A stretch of 64,000 nt of DNA from JAHQVK01 sp036788295 (GTDB lineage: Bacteria > Myxococcota > Kuafuiibacteriia > Kuafuiibacteriales > Kuafuiibacteriaceae): NCBI GenBank assembly GCA_036788295.1, contig DAIQNR010000010.1, positions 1 to 64,000 on the forward strand. The letters run 5' to 3'. The position numbers and the translations under genes were made by a program. The notes under the pieces were generated by a model. It was not told the DNA's origin. It saw only the letters and a program-made list of their open reading frames with translations, and did not search any database. How positions within the stretch are numbered: the first letter of the stretch is position 1; the number at the start of each line of letters is the position of its first letter. Of the stretch, positions 1-8,056 are shown piece after piece.

Positions 1-102
1 TTCTCGTGGCAGGAGTTCGCCTACAACCAGTTCTCCCCGTTCTTCTGGCGGAGCTGGGTGGTGTGGTCGTCCGCGTTCGCCGCGAAAGAAGAGACGGACT
101 GA
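1..102 (+). CDS. 3' end of an unrecognised gene (partial)
   Basis: The window opens inside a reading frame that ends at TGA 100-102. The 33 visible residues are rich in Trp, Phe and Ser (for example NQFSPFFWRSWVVW) and finish in a charged tail. Only 7 bases separate it from the next gene, so the two may be co-transcribed. The fragment is too short to assign a family. The aromatic composition would fit the last strand of an outer-membrane or secreted protein, but that is a guess. Confidence 0.55.
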   Translation, partial: FSWQEFAYNQFSPFFWRSWVVWSSAFAAKEETD

Positions 103-109
103 GGTCTCG

Positions 110-1369
110 ATGCGAAAGGCTCTCGCCCTTTGGGTCGCGCTCGCGGCCCTTCACTGCAATGGCTCCGGAACGAGCGAGCGCTGCGATGGCGACGGGGACT
201 GCGCCATCGCCGGGACCCGCTGCGACCTCAGCCAGAACCGCTGCGTCTGCGTGACCGACGACGCCTGCGCCGCCGACGCGTTCTGCAACGCGGCTGGCGT
301 CTGCCAGCGCCGCGCCGGCTGCGCGGTGACGAGCGACTGCAGCGACGGGTTCTTCTGCGACATCGCGAGCGGCGCTTGCCTTCCCGGGGCCTCGGAGCCA
401 GGCGTCGGCTCGGCCTGCGGGCTCCCGAGCCATTGTCCGTTTGGGACCTTGTGCACCGACGGCCGGTGCGAAGAGGGCTGCGTCGGCGATGGTGACTGTC
501 CGCTCGGCCAGGTCTGCTTCGAGGGGTTCTGCAACACCGGACGCCCGGGGGAGACCATCTGCTCGAACAGCTCTTTCTGCCCGTTTGGGCAGAGTTGCGG
601 GTCGGACAATCGATGCGGCCCCGACCGTCGCGGGCCGTACTGTCGAGGCTGCACCGTTCGCACCAGCATGAACCCGAACCCGTGCGACGACCCGCGGAAC
701 TTCTGCCTCGTCAACTCCCAGGAGTTCGGGGGCTTCACCAACATCTGCGGCGTGGACTGCTCCTTGGGCCAGTCCTGCCCGAGCGGCTACCAATGCAGCA
801 ACGTCATCGTGCTCACCCAGTCGGTGTGCGGCAGCACCGCCGAGTGCCGCTGCCGCGGGGGCGAGATTCGGTTCTCGGAGACGACCTGCTCCTTGCCCGC
901 GCCTTGCACTCCCACGTTGCCCGACGGCAGGCCCGATCCGAGCGGCCAGAGGTGCGCGGTCGCCGGCCTCGCTGCCTGCAACGGCGGCGAGGCGGGCGGT
1001 CCGGCCCAGTGCGTGGTCCCACGAGGCGAGACGACCGGCAACTGCACTTGCCGCACCAGCGCCGACTGCGGCCAGGGCGGCACTTGCGTCGAGGGCCTGT
1101 GCTGCGGGGGCGATGTGCGAGACGACCCTGAGCTTCGCTGCGTGAGAGGCGAAGACCGCGTGACCGGCTTTTGCACCTGCGCCACCGACGCCGACTGCGG
1201 CCGAGATTCCTGCGATCCGAGCCGAGGCAGCTGCCGGATATCGGGCGTGCCGTGCACGCCGGGGGCTGGGGACTGCCCAGCGATCGCATGCGTCAACGGG
1301 GGCTGCCTCATCGGACAGAACTGCGCGCCCGAGCAGGGGCTCACATGCTCGGAACTGACCGGTCGTTGA
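110..1369 (+). CDS. Cysteine-rich secreted protein or lipoprotein, unknown function
   Basis: The 419-residue protein starts with a short signal-like segment (MRKALALWVALAALHC). The Cys at residue 16 could be a lipidation site, although His at -1 is not a standard lipobox residue. I count about 59 cysteines (14%), spaced in repeating units such as DGDCPLGQVCFEGFCNTG and SADCGQGGTCVEGLCC. These resemble the Dickkopf/EGF-like Cys repeats of many large myxobacterial surface proteins. It is therefore probably exported and disulfide-bonded, on the cell surface or in the periplasm. No enzymatic motif is visible. It lies 7 bases after a truncated upstream gene and its end overlaps the next gene by 25 bases, suggesting one transcript. 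Export is fairly certain; function is unknown. Confidence 0.8.
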   Translation: MRKALALWVALAALHCNGSGTSERCDGDGDCAIAGTRCDLSQNRCVCVTDDACAADAFCNAAGVCQRRAGCAVTSDCSDGFFCDIASGACLPGASEPGVGSACGLPSHCPFGTLCTDGRCEEGCVGDGDCPLGQVCFEGFCNTGRPGETICSNSSFCPFGQSCGSDNRCGPDRRGPYCRGCTVRTSMNPNPCDDPRNFCLVNSQEFGGFTNICGVDCSLGQSCPSGYQCSNVIVLTQSVCGSTAECRCRGGEIRFSETTCSLPAPCTPTLPDGRPDPSGQRCAVAGLAACNGGEAGGPAQCVVPRGETTGNCTCRTSADCGQGGTCVEGLCCGGDVRDDPELRCVRGEDRVTGFCTCATDADCGRDSCDPSRGSCRISGVPCTPGAGDCPAIACVNGGCLIGQNCAPEQGLTCSELTGR

Positions 1370-1884
1370 GCCCCATCGACCGGGTGCGGGCGATCGAGGC
1401 CCTCCGATTTCGCACGATGCTTCGAGCGACGGTGGGCCTCGTCGGCTCCGTGATGGCCGTCGTGCTGAGCTTCTTCCTCGGGCACAGCCTCGGGCCGACG
1501 CCGGTGGTCGTCATCGAGGCGGCGGGCGCGGCCGGCGTCGGGGTCGTGCTCGCGGTGCTCGGGGCGAGGCCCATTGGCCGCTGGCGGTGGGACGCGAGCG
1601 CCGAGGCGCGGTGGTGGGTTTTCGAGGGGCCGCGCCGCCGCCGAGCGAGGTTGTTTGCGGAGCACGTCGAGATCGACGACGAAGTGGTGCTGCTCGACCG
1701 GGTGGATCGGGCCGAGCGGATCGAGGCGAAGCTCGTCTTGCGCTACCAGGATCCGGTGGCAGGCGGCCCGCTCCTCCGCGAGTTCGACGGTCCGAGCCGA
1801 ACCCTGGACGCGCTCGCCGACGCCCTGCTCGGAGCTCGCGCCGCCCCCGAGATCGCGGTCGAGGGACCCGAACCGGCGCGATGA
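1345..1884 (+). CDS. Small membrane protein, unknown function
   Basis: This 179-residue protein has a short basic N-terminus and two adjacent hydrophobic segments (about residues 26-46 and 52-72: VGLVGSVMAVVLSFFLG, then VVVIEAAGAAGVGVVLAVLG). A charged cytoplasmic C-terminal domain of about 100 residues follows, containing Trp-rich and Arg-rich stretches. I chose ATG 1345, which overlaps the preceding Cys-rich gene by 25 bases in another frame. The open frame extends further upstream, but there it is only a shadow of that gene. A later ATG at 1420 would still leave both membrane segments. The C-terminal half has the look of a small beta-rich domain; I recognise no family. Confidence 0.6.
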   Translation: MLGTDRSLSPIDRVRAIEALRFRTMLRATVGLVGSVMAVVLSFFLGHSLGPTPVVVIEAAGAAGVGVVLAVLGARPIGRWRWDASAEARWWVFEGPRRRRARLFAEHVEIDDEVVLLDRVDRAERIEAKLVLRYQDPVAGGPLLREFDGPSRTLDALADALLGARAAPEIAVEGPEPAR

Positions 1885-1901
1885 GTCCAGTCTCGGGGCG
1901 G

Positions 1902-2480
1902 TCAGGCGGGCAAGCCGAAATAGTGGTCGTGGACAAACGTCGCGACCACGAAGGTGAGGGCGATGGTGACCACCGCGCCGATCCCCGTGAGCGCGAACGC
2001 GATGCCAATGAGAGAGGGGAGGAGGCTCATCAAGACGAGCGGGACCGGGCGGGCCACCGCGAAGCGGCCGAGGCGCTGCAGGGTCTCGAGCCCGCCGCGG
2101 CCGTCCTGGTCTCGGGCGAGCGCGGTGAACGTGAGCGCCGCGAACAGGAGCGCCATCATCCCGGGCAGGATCAGCATGAACATCCCGGCGGCGACGGCGG
2201 CGGACAGAATGAAGCCGGCCACCACCGCCGGGCCGAGTCGCTCGAAGCCGCGCCAAATCACGTCGTCGAGGTCGGCGCGGCCTCCGTGGGCCAGCTTCGA
2301 GCAGGCGTCGGCGTACCCGACCCCGAGCGGGCCGGCGAGCAGAAACCCAGAGGCGAGGCTGCCGAGCAGGACCATCGCCCCGCCGAGGTACAGGACCAGC
2401 GCGTTTTTCGGCTGGATGAGCACCGAAGCGGCGCGCTTGAGCACGTTCGCGTAGTCGAGATCCGAGGATTCTCGCGTCAT
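1902..2480 (-). CDS. Multi-pass membrane protein, unknown function
   Basis: The 192-residue protein has about four hydrophobic segments: around residues 27-50, 86-115 (Gly/Ala/Met-rich), 146-160 and 165-180. Its soluble parts are short. The layout (an N-terminal amphipathic part, then GPLGVGYADACSKLAHGG and a paired C-terminal hairpin) resembles the small DUF975-like or glycerophosphodiester-phosphodiesterase-membrane-domain proteins that form integral inner-membrane bundles. No catalytic residues stand out. ATG 2480 is the first in-frame ATG. It converges with the membrane-protein gene ending at 1884, 17 bases away, and is separated by 44 bases from the lipoprotein gene that precedes it on the same strand. 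Confidence 0.65.
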   Translation of the reverse strand: MTRESSDLDYANVLKRAASVLIQPKNALVLYLGGAMVLLGSLASGFLLAGPLGVGYADACSKLAHGGRADLDDVIWRGFERLGPAVVAGFILSAAVAAGMFMLILPGMMALLFAALTFTALARDQDGRGGLETLQRLGRFAVARPVPLVLMSLLPSLIGIAFALTGIGAVVTIALTFVVATFVHDHYFGLPA

Positions 2481-2524
2481 GACCTCCGCAGGCTAGCACG
2501 TCGCCGCCGCCGCCGAGGACCGGT

Positions 2525-3166
2525 TCAGCTCCCCGGCGCCGACGGCGGGGGGGCGGCGTCGGCGGGCCAGATCCGGAGATTGTCGTAGCGGACCCGGTTC
2601 AGCCAGTTCGACAGCGCGAGGCGGTCGTGGCCCGGTCCATCGAGCGGCTCCGGATCGGAGTAGTCGAGGTACGGCTGCCCGTCGATGAGCCACCGGATGT
2701 CGCCGCCCCTCTTCTCGATGCGCCACCGGTAGGTGCGCTCGCCCACGACTCCGGTGGGGCGGCGCTCCTTGCGGTCGCGTCCGTGCTCGTCGAGCCGAGC
2801 GATGCAGGAGATGGAGTTCGTCCATCCGCCGAGGATGAAGACGTAGCCGGACTGGTGTTTTCGCCCGTCGGTCATCAGCTCGATTTTCGCGTCCACGTCG
2901 CGGGTGTCGCTCGTGACGTCGACCTCGACCACGACGTCGGCGGGCAGGGCCACCTCGAGGAACAGAGGCTGGTTTTGGGCCCCGGTGGAGAACGCAGCCC
3001 CTTGATCGAGGGTCCAGTGGCCGCCGGTGGCTCGCCACATCTCTCCGAGCTCGGTCCGGTCGAAGTCATCGGCGAACGGGAGCTGGCCGAGGCTCTTCAC
3101 GTCGCGCGGCGGAACCGAGCAGCCGGCGGCGAGCGCCGCGAGCAAAAGCAGGGTGCGGGTCGGCAT
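2525..3166 (-). CDS. Lipoprotein with a laminin-G/concanavalin-like fold
   Basis: The 213-residue product has a clear lipoprotein signal (MPTRTLLLLAALAAGCS; lipobox LAAGC, Cys at residue 16). The mature part begins LPFADDFDRTELGEMW, the typical opening of DUF1080-like/LamG jelly-roll domains (F-DDF-D, W near the first strand), and continues through alternating beta-strands such as WLIDGQPYLDYSDPEPLDG. Proteins of this kind bind or hydrolyse glycans, but no catalytic residues can be named here. I chose ATG 3166 because it creates the signal peptide; a TTG further up would add Arg-rich residues in front of it. The glyoxalase-fold gene upstream on the same strand ends 33 bases away, so the two are probably co-transcribed. 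Confidence 0.75.
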   Translation of the reverse strand: MPTRTLLLLAALAAGCSVPPRDVKSLGQLPFADDFDRTELGEMWRATGGHWTLDQGAAFSTGAQNQPLFLEVALPADVVVEVDVTSDTRDVDAKIELMTDGRKHQSGYVFILGGWTNSISCIARLDEHGRDRKERRPTGVVGERTYRWRIEKRGGDIRWLIDGQPYLDYSDPEPLDGPGHDRLALSNWLNRVRYDNLRIWPADAAPPPSAPGS

Positions 3167-3198
3167 GGGCGCGAGCAAAGACCGGCGGTGCGCCGCCA

Positions 3199-3558
3199 TC
3201 AAGGGTCGGTGAACACGAGGCGGTTCCCGAACGGATCGGTGACCTGCAGGTCCCGGGTGCCCCAGGGCATGGTCTCTAGGCTCGGACGAGCAAACCCGTA
3301 GCTCTGGCTGGCGAGCTCGGCGGCGAAGCGGTCGAGGTCCTCGACCTCGATCCGCAGCGCCGATCCGGGCGTGCAGTCCCCATGATGCTCGGAGAGGTGA
3401 AGAACGCAGTCGTCTCGGGACACCTGCAGGTACAGCGGCAAGGACGGCTCGAAGCGGTGGGCCCAGTCTTCGCGAAACCCGAGGAACCCCTCATAGAACC
3501 GGCGAGCCATGGTCTCGTCGAAGATGCGGAGGATCGGCACCACCTTTCCGAGCTTCAT
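3199..3558 (-). CDS. Glyoxalase/bleomycin-resistance fold (VOC) protein
   Basis: This 119-residue protein is one complete vicinal-oxygen-chelate unit: an N-terminal VPILRIFDETMARRFY and FLGF strand-helix, a central Cys/His-containing strand (CVLHLSEHHGD), and the family-typical end LQVTDPFGNRLVFTDP. VOC proteins include metal-dependent glyoxalases, dioxygenases and bleomycin/fosfomycin-binding resistance proteins. The YxxxLGF and DPFGNRL signatures match the bleomycin-resistance branch (BLMA/Ble-like), which binds its ligand as a homodimer. The actual ligand cannot be inferred. ATG 3558 gives the standard family length. It is divergent from the hemolysin III gene, leaving 138 bases for promoters in both directions. 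Confidence 0.85.
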   Translation of the reverse strand: MKLGKVVPILRIFDETMARRFYEGFLGFREDWAHRFEPSLPLYLQVSRDDCVLHLSEHHGDCTPGSALRIEVEDLDRFAAELASQSYGFARPSLETMPWGTRDLQVTDPFGNRLVFTDP

Positions 3559-3696
3559 GGACCGACGGTAGCGTCGATGCGTTCCCGTTTGGAACCGCCG
3601 GCTTCGTGGCGCCCTGTGCCCCTCGACGTCGCCGAAAGGTCGTCGTCGCCGACTTTTTCGACCGCGGAGCGCGCGGGACTGGCAACATGCGGCGCC

Positions 3697-4344
3697 GTGC
3701 CGAAGCTGGACCCTCAATTCTCCTTCGGCGAGGAGCTTTCTCACGCCATCACCCACGGGATCGGACTCGTGCTGTCGGTCGCCTTCACGGTGATCATGGT
3801 GCTGCGGGCGGCGAGCGCCGGGGACGCCGGCCATGTCGTCGGCGTGCTCATCTTTGGGCTCGCGATGATCAATCTGTACGCCGCGTCCACGATGTGCCAC
3901 GCGCTCCCGGATGGCTGGCAGAGCCAGCGGGTGTTCGAGATGCTGGATTTCACCGGAATCTACGCGCTCATCGCGGGGACCTACACCCCGTTCATGCTCG
4001 GCCCGCTCCGGGGACCTTGGGGCTGGTCGATCCTCGCCGCGGTGTGGATTGCCGCCGTCGTGGGCATCGTGCTCGAATTGCTGAGCCGGCCCCGCAACGT
4101 GAGGCGCTCGCTCGTCATCTATCTCGGGATGGGATGGCTCGGTCTCTTGGCCGCCTTCCCGCTGACGGCGGTCTTGCCGACATCCGGCCTGCTGCTGCTC
4201 TTCGCCGGGGGCATCACCTACACCGTCGGCGTCGTCTTCTATCTATGGCGAGGGTTTCTGTACCACCACGCGGTCTGGCACGCTTTTGTGCTCGTCGGCA
4301 CGGGGCTGCACGTCTTGGCCGCGTACCACTACGCCATCCCGTGA
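3697..4344 (+). CDS. Hemolysin III family membrane protein (PAQR-like)
   Basis: The 215-residue seven-helix membrane protein belongs to the HlyIII/YqfA/PAQR family. Diagnostic features are the N-terminal SFGEELSHAITHGIGLVLS, the conserved Ser/His of helix 2 (AASTMCHAL), the DFTGIYALIAGTYTPF motif, and the C-terminal YHHAVWHAFVLVGTGLH. The His residues and the Asp of DFTGIY correspond to the metal-binding set of PAQR hydrolases, so a zinc-dependent lipid-amide hydrolase activity (ceramidase-like) is possible. The family name comes from a Bacillus protein reported as haemolytic; that activity should not be assumed. GTG 3697 is chosen because all upstream in-frame codons lie over or in front of the divergent VOC gene. 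It ends 5 bases from the converging DUF4846 gene. Confidence 0.88.
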   Translation: MPKLDPQFSFGEELSHAITHGIGLVLSVAFTVIMVLRAASAGDAGHVVGVLIFGLAMINLYAASTMCHALPDGWQSQRVFEMLDFTGIYALIAGTYTPFMLGPLRGPWGWSILAAVWIAAVVGIVLELLSRPRNVRRSLVIYLGMGWLGLLAAFPLTAVLPTSGLLLLFAGGITYTVGVVFYLWRGFLYHHAVWHAFVLVGTGLHVLAAYHYAIP

Positions 4345-4348
4345 CCGA

Positions 4349-5284
4349 TCAGCCGGGGTCCGATGGGGCGCCTCGGGCCGGACCGCAGCCGGTCGCCGAC
4401 AGGCGCCGGAGGCTCCCCGGTGAAAACCGCCACTCCGGCGTCGCGATGCCGTCCGTGGGGCCCGGCGCCCGAAACCACGCCCCTCCGTCCGGAGCGCGGA
4501 GCACGTGGGGGTCCTGGGCGGGCATGAAGCTCTGGGCGAGCAGCATCCACCGTCCGCCGTCGCCGGAGGCGACGTCGAGCACGAGCACGACGTGACCGGG
4601 CGAACCGCCCTGCACGAACGCGTCGCCCGGCTCCACTTCGGAGGTCGGCACCGGCGTCGCGTCGCGCTCGACCGAGCGGCTGCCCGCGTACAGAAAGACC
4701 AGGTCGAGCCAGCGGCGAAACGATCGTCGGTCGTCGCTCGGCGCTGCGGCGGGGACGAACCGCACCGACGCCCCCCGGACCTCGGGCCTCAGCCCAAGCT
4801 TGTGGCTCGCATAGGGCGCGGCGTGGCCGCTCGTGAACCGAAAACACGGGTCCTCTCCGAGCGCGCGCGCGTGCTCGGCCCACAGGCGGATCGCAAAGTC
4901 CGCGCATTGCTGCAGATCCCGCTCTCCGACGTCGATGTCGAGGACCGCGAGGTGGACGTCCTGCCTCGCCTTCGGCCGCCGGTCGAACAGCCGGACCACC
5001 CCCCGCCCCGGCTGAAGGGGAAGGGTGCGGGCCCAAACCCCGAAGTGGGTCTTTGGAAGGGGCAGGCGCTCGGTGTTCGGCGGAGGGGAGAACCGCTCCG
5101 CGACGGTGGGACCGTCCCCGTGGGGCCACGGATGAAGGGCGAGCAGGGCAGCGAGCAGCACATCGAGAGGATGGGTGAAGGCGGCGGCGCATTCCAGGCC
5201 GAGCGCGGCCCATCGACGATGGCGAGCGTCAAGGTTTCCGCGCCTGCTCGGGGGCGGATCCGTCCATGGGCTCTGGACCGCCAC
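4349..5284 (-). CDS. DUF4846 domain-containing protein
   Basis: The protein (311 residues if GTG 5284 is used) matches the DUF4846 family. It has FGVWARTLPLQPG near the start of the domain, a VLDIDVGERDLQQCADFAIR helix with the characteristic DLQQCAD and Arg-Leu that follow, an FRFTSG motif, and the C-terminal GDAFVQGGSPGHVVLVLDVA motif. The last is reminiscent of an NlpC/CHAP-like Gly-His-Val strand. Function is unknown; in other bacteria the family is usually secreted. The hydrophobic stretch near residues 42-50 (VLLAALLAL) may be the core of a signal peptide, and the true start may lie inside the assigned N-terminus because the first 25 residues are poorly family-like. It is divergent from the kinase gene with only about 25 bases between starts. 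Confidence 0.75.
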   Translation of the reverse strand: MAVQSPWTDPPPSRRGNLDARHRRWAALGLECAAAFTHPLDVLLAALLALHPWPHGDGPTVAERFSPPPNTERLPLPKTHFGVWARTLPLQPGRGVVRLFDRRPKARQDVHLAVLDIDVGERDLQQCADFAIRLWAEHARALGEDPCFRFTSGHAAPYASHKLGLRPEVRGASVRFVPAAAPSDDRRSFRRWLDLVFLYAGSRSVERDATPVPTSEVEPGDAFVQGGSPGHVVLVLDVASGDGGRWMLLAQSFMPAQDPHVLRAPDGGAWFRAPGPTDGIATPEWRFSPGSLRRLSATGCGPARGAPSDPG

Positions 5285-5309
5285 GCCGGATGCGCTATCA
5301 AGTCAAGCC

Positions 5310-6482
5310 TTGGCCCAGCCCGCGCAGCCCCCGACCCAGTTTGGGCCCTACCACCTCATCGAGCGGATCGCGCTCGGCGGCATGGCTGAGGTCTTTCTCG
5401 CCGTTCGTCCGGGCATGGAGGGCTTCGAGAAGGAGCTCGCGATCAAGCGCATTCGCCCCCACCTCTCCGGGGAGGAGGCGTTCGTGAAGATGTTCCTTCA
5501 CGAGGCGCGGCTCGCGGCGCAGCTGCATCACCCGCACATCGTCCAAATCTACGACCTCGGGCAGATGGCCGGGTCCTACTACATCGCGATGGAGCACATC
5601 TTCGGGCGGGACATGTCCCGGGTGGTGCCGAAGGCCGAGCAGCTCGGGATTCGCTTCCCGCTCGAGTACGCCTTGTACATCGCAGCAGCGACGCTCGACG
5701 CGCTCGCGTACGCCCACGCGAAACGGGACGATGAAGGTCGCCCGATGAACATCGTGCACCGGGACGTGACCCCGGAGAACATCATGGTCAGCTGGACGGG
5801 CACGGTGAAGATCCTCGACTTCGGGATCGCCAAGGCGACGACCCAGACCGACCCGACCCGAGCCGGAGAGATCAAGGGCAAGCTGTCCTACATGTCGCCG
5901 GAGCAGGCGATGGGCAAGCAGCTCGACGCCCGGTCCGACGTCTTTGGGCTCGCGGTGGTGCTGTACGAGTGGCTCACCGGGTACAAGCTGTTCACCGGGG
6001 AGAACGAGCTCGCCGTCCTGAAGTCGATCGTCGAAGGCAAGATCTACCCCCCGTCGTACTTTCGGGAGGACATCCCGGAGGAGATCGAGCGCATCTTGAT
6101 GCGGGCGCTCGAAAAGGATCGGGACCGTCGCCCCAGCACCGCCACCGAGATGCAATACGAGCTGCAGCAGTGGCTGAACGACGCCGAGTTCGTGCCCACG
6201 CCCACCCACCTCGCGAACTTCATGAAGCAGATCTTCGCCGACGAGCTCGAGGTGGAGAAAGCCCGGTTCGGCGCCGCCAAGCGGGCGCTCCCCCGGATTC
6301 CGCCCCCGCTGCCCGAGCCTCGGCTCGAGCTGGTCCACGAGCCGGCGCTCGAGCCAAGAACCGTGTCGCTGTCCCTCTCGGCCGAGCAATGGCGAGCGCT
6401 CGAAGTGGCGGCGGCGCGGGCCGACCTGACCGTCGAGCAGCTCATCGAGGCCCTCGTCGCCGGCCCCGCCCGATTTCTCTAG
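5310..6482 (+). CDS. Cytosolic Ser/Thr protein kinase
   Basis: This is a eukaryotic-like (PknB-type) kinase of about 390 residues. Visible motifs are the glycine-loop segment ERIALGGMAEVFLA, ATP-anchoring Lys46 (LAIKRI), the HRDVTPENIM loop with catalytic Asp152, DFGIAK with metal-binding Asp170, and the activation-segment end YMSPEQ. The usual Lys two residues after the catalytic Asp is Thr here, a variant common in myxobacterial kinases. After the kinase domain (to about residue 285) come about 105 residues without a membrane segment. They end in an alpha-helical region (LSAEQWRALEVAAARADLTV), which may be a dimerisation or docking module. TTG 5310 is the only plausible start just upstream of the glycine loop; it is a weak start. 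No substrate is evident from the neighbours. Confidence 0.88.
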   Translation: MAQPAQPPTQFGPYHLIERIALGGMAEVFLAVRPGMEGFEKELAIKRIRPHLSGEEAFVKMFLHEARLAAQLHHPHIVQIYDLGQMAGSYYIAMEHIFGRDMSRVVPKAEQLGIRFPLEYALYIAAATLDALAYAHAKRDDEGRPMNIVHRDVTPENIMVSWTGTVKILDFGIAKATTQTDPTRAGEIKGKLSYMSPEQAMGKQLDARSDVFGLAVVLYEWLTGYKLFTGENELAVLKSIVEGKIYPPSYFREDIPEEIERILMRALEKDRDRRPSTATEMQYELQQWLNDAEFVPTPTHLANFMKQIFADELEVEKARFGAAKRALPRIPPPLPEPRLELVHEPALEPRTVSLSLSAEQWRALEVAAARADLTVEQLIEALVAGPARFL

Positions 6483-6493
6483 AAGGGCCGGGC

Positions 6494-6943
6494 TCAGCTC
6501 GCCGTCTGCTCCAGGTGGCCTCGAAACGCGAGCACCGCCTCGAAGGTGTCGTCTCGCCCGGCGTGGCTCGCGATGAGGTCGATGAAGAGCCCAGGCAGGA
6601 CCTCGCTCGTTCGGACCTCCCGGTACCTGCCGTCCGGTCCAAGGACGTGGGCGGCGATCCCTGCCTTCGTCCAAAACCAGACCTCCCTCACGCCGAGCTT
6701 CCCGTAGAGCTCGAGCTTGTCGAGGCCGCCCGAGGTCAGCACCGCCTCGATGGCGAGGTCGGGAACGAGAGCACCCTTTTCGAATGCGTACGCTTCGCCC
6801 GGCTCGACGCCCTTTTCGACGGCGGGGTTCTTCAGCGTCGTCGAGCCCCAGGGGACGAAATAGATCCGGTGGTGAAAGAGATAGGCTTCGATGAGGCTCC
6901 CGAGCAGGGTCTTCTTCTCTTCGTGAAAGTGGGAGGGGCTCAT
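6494..6943 (-). CDS. Uma2-family (DUF820) nuclease-fold protein, N-terminally truncated
   Basis: The 149-residue open frame contains the core of a Uma2/DUF820 protein, a PD-(D/E)XK-nuclease-fold family of unknown biological role. It shows MSPSHFHEEKK at its start, the acidic strand LVPDLAIEAVLTSGG, and the KLELYGKLGVREVWFW segment carrying the late catalytic-site residues. Family members normally run to about 190-200 residues. Translating upstream in the same frame gives the missing N-terminus (6944-7093), separated from this frame by a single in-frame TAG. Either the gene is inactivated, translation restarts at ATG 6943, or the base is an assembly error. It is convergent with the Ser/Thr kinase gene (11 bases apart). 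Confidence 0.7.
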   Translation of the reverse strand: MSPSHFHEEKKTLLGSLIEAYLFHHRIYFVPWGSTTLKNPAVEKGVEPGEAYAFEKGALVPDLAIEAVLTSGGLDKLELYGKLGVREVWFWTKAGIAAHVLGPDGRYREVRTSEVLPGLFIDLIASHAGRDDTFEAVLAFRGHLEQTAS

Positions 6944-7093
6944 GAGCTCGATCGTCCCGTGGGCCTACGCCATCCGGGGTACTGGGCTGCCTCCCCGAGC
7001 GGCGAGCATCGTCTCGTACTGCCACCAGCTCATTCCGTGCATGAGGATGCGCTGGTCGAGGCCGGATACGTCCACGAGCGCCGCCTGCACCAT
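6944..7093 (-). pseudogene. N-terminal remnant of the Uma2 gene, cut off by a TAG codon
   Basis: On the minus strand, ATG at 7093 opens a frame that reads VSGLDQRILMHGMSWWQYE, then LAARGGSPVPRMA, then a TAG, then AHGTIEL running straight into MSPSH of the downstream open frame. The MSWWQYExxLAARG helix and the RMA-stop-AHGTIELMSPS hairpin fit the N-terminus of Uma2 proteins, where an aromatic residue (commonly Tyr) sits at the position of the stop. TAG differs from the Tyr codons TAC and TAT by one base. The full frame (6494-7093) would give 199 residues, the normal family length. I therefore read this as one gene with a nonsense codon. Confidence 0.7.
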
Positions 7094-7130
7094 GCGGCGA
7101 CGGTAGCGCAGCTCCGCGGAGGGAGCAGCT

Positions 7131-8024
7131 CTAGAACAGGGCGTCGTTCGCTTCGTCGAGGCTCTCGATCCACTCGGCGTACTGCCGCAGCTTTCCGGCG
7201 TTGGTTTTCGCCACCGGCTCGCTGCGGTCCTCGAGGGCGTCGGCCAGAAGGCGGACCTCGCACAGGTCCCGCTGGGCGAACGCGTCGAAGTTCGCGACCG
7301 GCATCCTCGACCAGCGGGTCAGCTCCGAGCGACGGGGCCGAAACTCCGGAGGGCACGGGATCTCGGTCACCTTCAGCGGCCCGGCGGCGGGGATGGGGGC
7401 AAAGCCGCCGCCCACCGAGGGGCCGCCTCGGCGGGCGGGGGAGAGCATCCGGCGGGCGACGACCCGCCGCCCGTAGAGCTTCTTCATCGGATCGAACACG
7501 ACCCCCCGGCCGGACACGGAGTGGGTGATCTGCTCGCCGCCTGCGTAGACGACCACGTGGTTCGGGACGCCGGCGGCGTTGACGTAGAAGATGAGGTCCC
7601 CCGGTTCGAGCCCAGCCGAGAGCTTCCCCGGGTTCACCGGGAGGTCCACGCCGAGGTGGATCTGCTGCTTCGTGGTCCGGGGCAGCTCGACCCCGAACAG
7701 CTCCCGGTACATCTCGCGGAGGTAGGCCGAGCAGTCGATCCCGCTCCTGGTGGTGCCGCCCCACTGGTACGGGGTGCCGATCCAGCGGTTCGCGAACCTT
7801 CGGATCGCGGCCGCACGGTCACCGAGGCTCCCCGCGATCGACCGGACCACCGCGCCCCACGGCTCCGGGCCGGCCTCGGCGAGCGAGGGCCCCCAACCGA
7901 CGAGCGGGACCCCGATGAGCCCAACGAGGGCGAAGGCGGCACTCCGGCGCACGCGCGGACCGTAGAGGCGGGCCCGGGGGACCGCAACCGACGCCAGGCG
8001 GCGCGTTGACCGGGTCTGCGCCAT
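7131..8024 (-). CDS. NlpC/P60 family cell-wall hydrolase, secreted
   Basis: The 297-residue protein carries a basic N-terminus and a hydrophobic signal segment (about residues 28-50). An NlpC/P60 cysteine-peptidase domain follows at about 75-200. The catalytic triad is visible: Cys98 in RSGIDCSAYL, His156 in VPNHVVVY and His168 in ITHSVSGRG. The domain opens with the usual IGTPYQWGGT. Such enzymes cleave peptidoglycan stem peptides, usually the D-Glu-mDAP bond. The C-terminal 100 residues are unassigned and may be a wall-binding region. ATG 8024 gives the best signal peptide. The gene is divergent from a large secreted protein with 32 bases between starts, so the promoters must overlap. Confidence 0.87.
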   Translation of the reverse strand: MAQTRSTRRLASVAVPRARLYGPRVRRSAAFALVGLIGVPLVGWGPSLAEAGPEPWGAVVRSIAGSLGDRAAAIRRFANRWIGTPYQWGGTTRSGIDCSAYLREMYRELFGVELPRTTKQQIHLGVDLPVNPGKLSAGLEPGDLIFYVNAAGVPNHVVVYAGGEQITHSVSGRGVVFDPMKKLYGRRVVARRMLSPARRGGPSVGGGFAPIPAAGPLKVTEIPCPPEFRPRRSELTRWSRMPVANFDAFAQRDLCEVRLLADALEDRSEPVAKTNAGKLRQYAEWIESLDEANDALF

Positions 8025-8034
8025 TTGCTACGTC
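8006..8034 (+). promoter_or_regulatory. Possible sigma-70 promoter for the choice-of-anchor D gene
   Basis: TTGACC (8006-8011) and TACGTC (8029-8034) are separated by 17 bases and end 22 bases before ATG 8057. The -35 box is good and the -10 box is weak. It lies inside the first codons of the divergent NlpC/P60 gene. Confidence 0.3.
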
Positions 8035-8056
8035 CCGCCGGTAGACCGGACTCGAA

